Source of the DNA: Acholeplasmataceae bacterium
GTDB taxonomy: Bacteria; Bacillota; Negativicutes; Acidaminococcales; Acidaminococcaceae
Direction: 5' to 3'
DNA: 5,578 bases
Assembly: GCA_012719555.1 (NCBI GenBank)
Contig: JAAYAE010000286.1
Span: 1-5,578, forward strand
How positions within the stretch are numbered: the stretch's first letter is position 1; each line of letters begins with the position of its first letter. The translations under genes were made by a program, and so were the position numbers. A model generated the notes under the pieces. The model made no database searches. It saw nothing but the letters and a program-made list of their open reading frames with translations, and was not told where the DNA came from. Below are positions 4,489 through 5,578 of the stretch, in pieces.

Positions 4489-5578
4489 TTAATATTTTTT
4501 AGCTGCTTCGACCATTGGTGGAATGACCTGTTTTTTACGAGACATTACGCCCGGAAGACTAATTATATTTCCCCTTGCAGTTTTACCAAAAGCTTCAGCA
4601 ATGATGGTTTTTAGCTTACCTGTGAACAACAACTCTGTGCTTTCGGCGATGATGTCAGTAACCATTAACAGACTCATATCATACCCTTCAGTTTTACAGA
4701 TATTTTTCATACAATTAAGCAGCTCTTCTTTAAGTGCAAGAACTTCCGAAGTATCCATAACGAATATTTGACTAACGATCATGCGATATTCACCAATTTG
4801 GAATTCTTTTAAATCATTTTTGGCAATTTCAATTGGGCTCATATCACCAATACCAGAACCAGCTTTCAGAACTGCCATTCCGTGTTTCATCATGTCCACA
4901 TCAGCAATCTGCGCTAACTTTTCAGAAGTCTCTTTATCAATTGACGTACAAGTTGGTGATTTGAACAATACTGTATCAGAAATTATTGCCGACAATAATA
5001 ATCCTGCAATATTTGTAGGTATTTCTACATTGCGGCGCCAGTACATATTGGCCACGATAGTTGCTGTGCACCCCACTGGCTCTTGCCGCATAAAAATTGG
5101 TTCACCTGTTTGAATTCCACCCAAGCGATGATGATCAATGATTTCAATGATTCTAGCTGCTTCAATACCCTCCACCGCTTGGCTACGTTCGTTATGATCC
5201 ACTAATATTACTCTTTCACGCTCTGGAACAATCAACTTATCACGGCTAACAACCCCCACCAATTTGTCATTTTCCACAACCGGATAATTGCTAAATTGCG
5301 TGGATTCCATGATTTCCTTGATGTCGCTCAACATATCCGTTGGTTTGAAGCTCGTAATATTTTTTTGCATAATCATATTAACCGGAATACATTGATTCAC
5401 TAATCTAGCACAAGTATAAGTATCATACGGAGATGTAATAACGATTGTTTTTTTCCTTGCAGCCACTGTTAAAACAGCACCTGGTACTTCACCAGAACCA
5501 GTAACGACTAAACAAGCGATATTTTGGTTTAAACAAGTAATCATAGCCTCATCATTACGATCACCAACCAGCAAAACA
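4489..5578 (-). CDS. Family II (Mn-dependent) inorganic pyrophosphatase with DRTGG and CBS domains, N-terminus off window
   Basis: This enzyme hydrolyses PPi to two phosphates in the cytosol, driving biosynthesis forward. The frame is open through the right edge. The first visible residues (VLLVGDRNDE) are internal, not a start. Numbering from the Leu at 5572-5574, residues 1-66 form a DRTGG domain (VGDRNDE, TSPYDTYTCARLV). Residues 67-115 form a CBS motif (NYPVVENDKLVGVVSRDKLI). Residues 120-235 are the rest of the DHH domain with VDHNE (Asp126), the IDHH signature (His148-His149) and ISDT (Asp200), all metal ligands. Residues 240-361 are the DHHA2 domain with AKND (Lys252) and substrate-binding SRKKQ (345-349). 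The missing part should hold the first metal-binding motifs and the first CBS motif, roughly 180 residues by comparison with DRTGG-containing relatives. Such CBS-pyrophosphatases are inhibited by AMP/ADP and activated by ATP and diadenosine polyphosphates; that is family knowledge. Confidence 0.93.
   Translation of the reverse strand, partial: VLLVGDRNDEAMITCLNQNIACLVVTGSGEVPGAVLTVAARKKTIVITSPYDTYTCARLVNQCIPVNMIMQKNITSFKPTDMLSDIKEIMESTQFSNYPVVENDKLVGVVSRDKLIVPERERVILVDHNERSQAVEGIEAARIIEIIDHHRLGGIQTGEPIFMRQEPVGCTATIVANMYWRRNVEIPTNIAGLLLSAIISDTVLFKSPTCTSIDKETSEKLAQIADVDMMKHGMAVLKAGSGIGDMSPIEIAKNDLKEFQIGEYRMIVSQIFVMDTSEVLALKEELLNCMKNICKTEGYDMSLLMVTDIIAESTELLFTGKLKTIIAEAFGKTARGNIISLPGVMSRKKQVIPPMVEAAKKY

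Noticed and set aside
4781..5113. Plus-strand frames opposite the pyrophosphatase gene (also 4523-4771)
   Set aside because: They are antisense shadows of a well-conserved coding sequence without ribosome sites.
5572..5574. TTG as a start codon for the pyrophosphatase
   Set aside because: The frame continues upstream to the window edge with DRTGG-domain residues, and the essential N-terminal half of the DHH domain must lie further upstream.
1..5578. Search for CRISPR arrays, insertion sequences, phage genes or a novel multi-gene system
   Set aside because: No regularly spaced repeats, transposase motifs or unfamiliar gene clusters are present; apart from the relic all coding regions are well-known housekeeping families.

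Overview
The window carries a minus-strand run of housekeeping translation genes from what looks like an AT-rich low-GC Gram-positive (Bacillota) bacterium. The evidence is strong AAGGAGG-type Shine-Dalgarno sites before every complete gene, an L7Ae-type rplGB gene just upstream of rpsL (a Bacillota arrangement), and a family II pyrophosphatase with DRTGG and CBS regulatory domains (common in Clostridia and Negativicutes). The EF-Tu and EF-G sequences recall Negativicutes/Clostridia proteins, but that finer placement is from memory and has not been checked.

All genes read right to left. At the right edge (4489-5578) is the 3' two-thirds of a CBS/DRTGG-regulated manganese-dependent inorganic pyrophosphatase. 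It is followed by a 39-nt two-tier hairpin (4433-4471) and then about 0.4 kb of decayed sequence. That stretch holds an orphan ribosome site with a three-codon frame (4343-4364) and a 114-codon open remnant (3970-4314). The remnant resembles the C-terminal part of a glycoside hydrolase family 18 (GH18) protein with its middle missing. An AT-rich intergenic region of about 0.3 kb (3685-3969) follows. It leads into a very good sigma-A promoter (3656-3684) that starts the str operon.

The operon runs rplGB (3357-3611), rpsL (2912-3286), rpsG (2395-2865), fusA (283-2367, GTG start) and tuf (1-252, cut by the window edge). The last four are separated by only 27-46 nt and are almost certainly co-transcribed. 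The 70-nt rplGB-rpsL gap contains a hairpin with a U5 tract, overlapped by a perfect TATAAT. It may attenuate read-through and/or restart transcription.

The products work together: S12 and S7 are small-subunit proteins of the decoding centre and head, EF-G drives translocation, EF-Tu delivers aminoacyl-tRNA, and the L7Ae-like protein binds kink-turn RNA. The pyrophosphatase pulls biosynthetic reactions, including tRNA charging, forward by removing PPi. I see no CRISPR array, tRNA, rRNA, insertion sequence or phage gene, and no convincing new multi-gene system. The unusual material is confined to 3287-3356 and 3640-4488.
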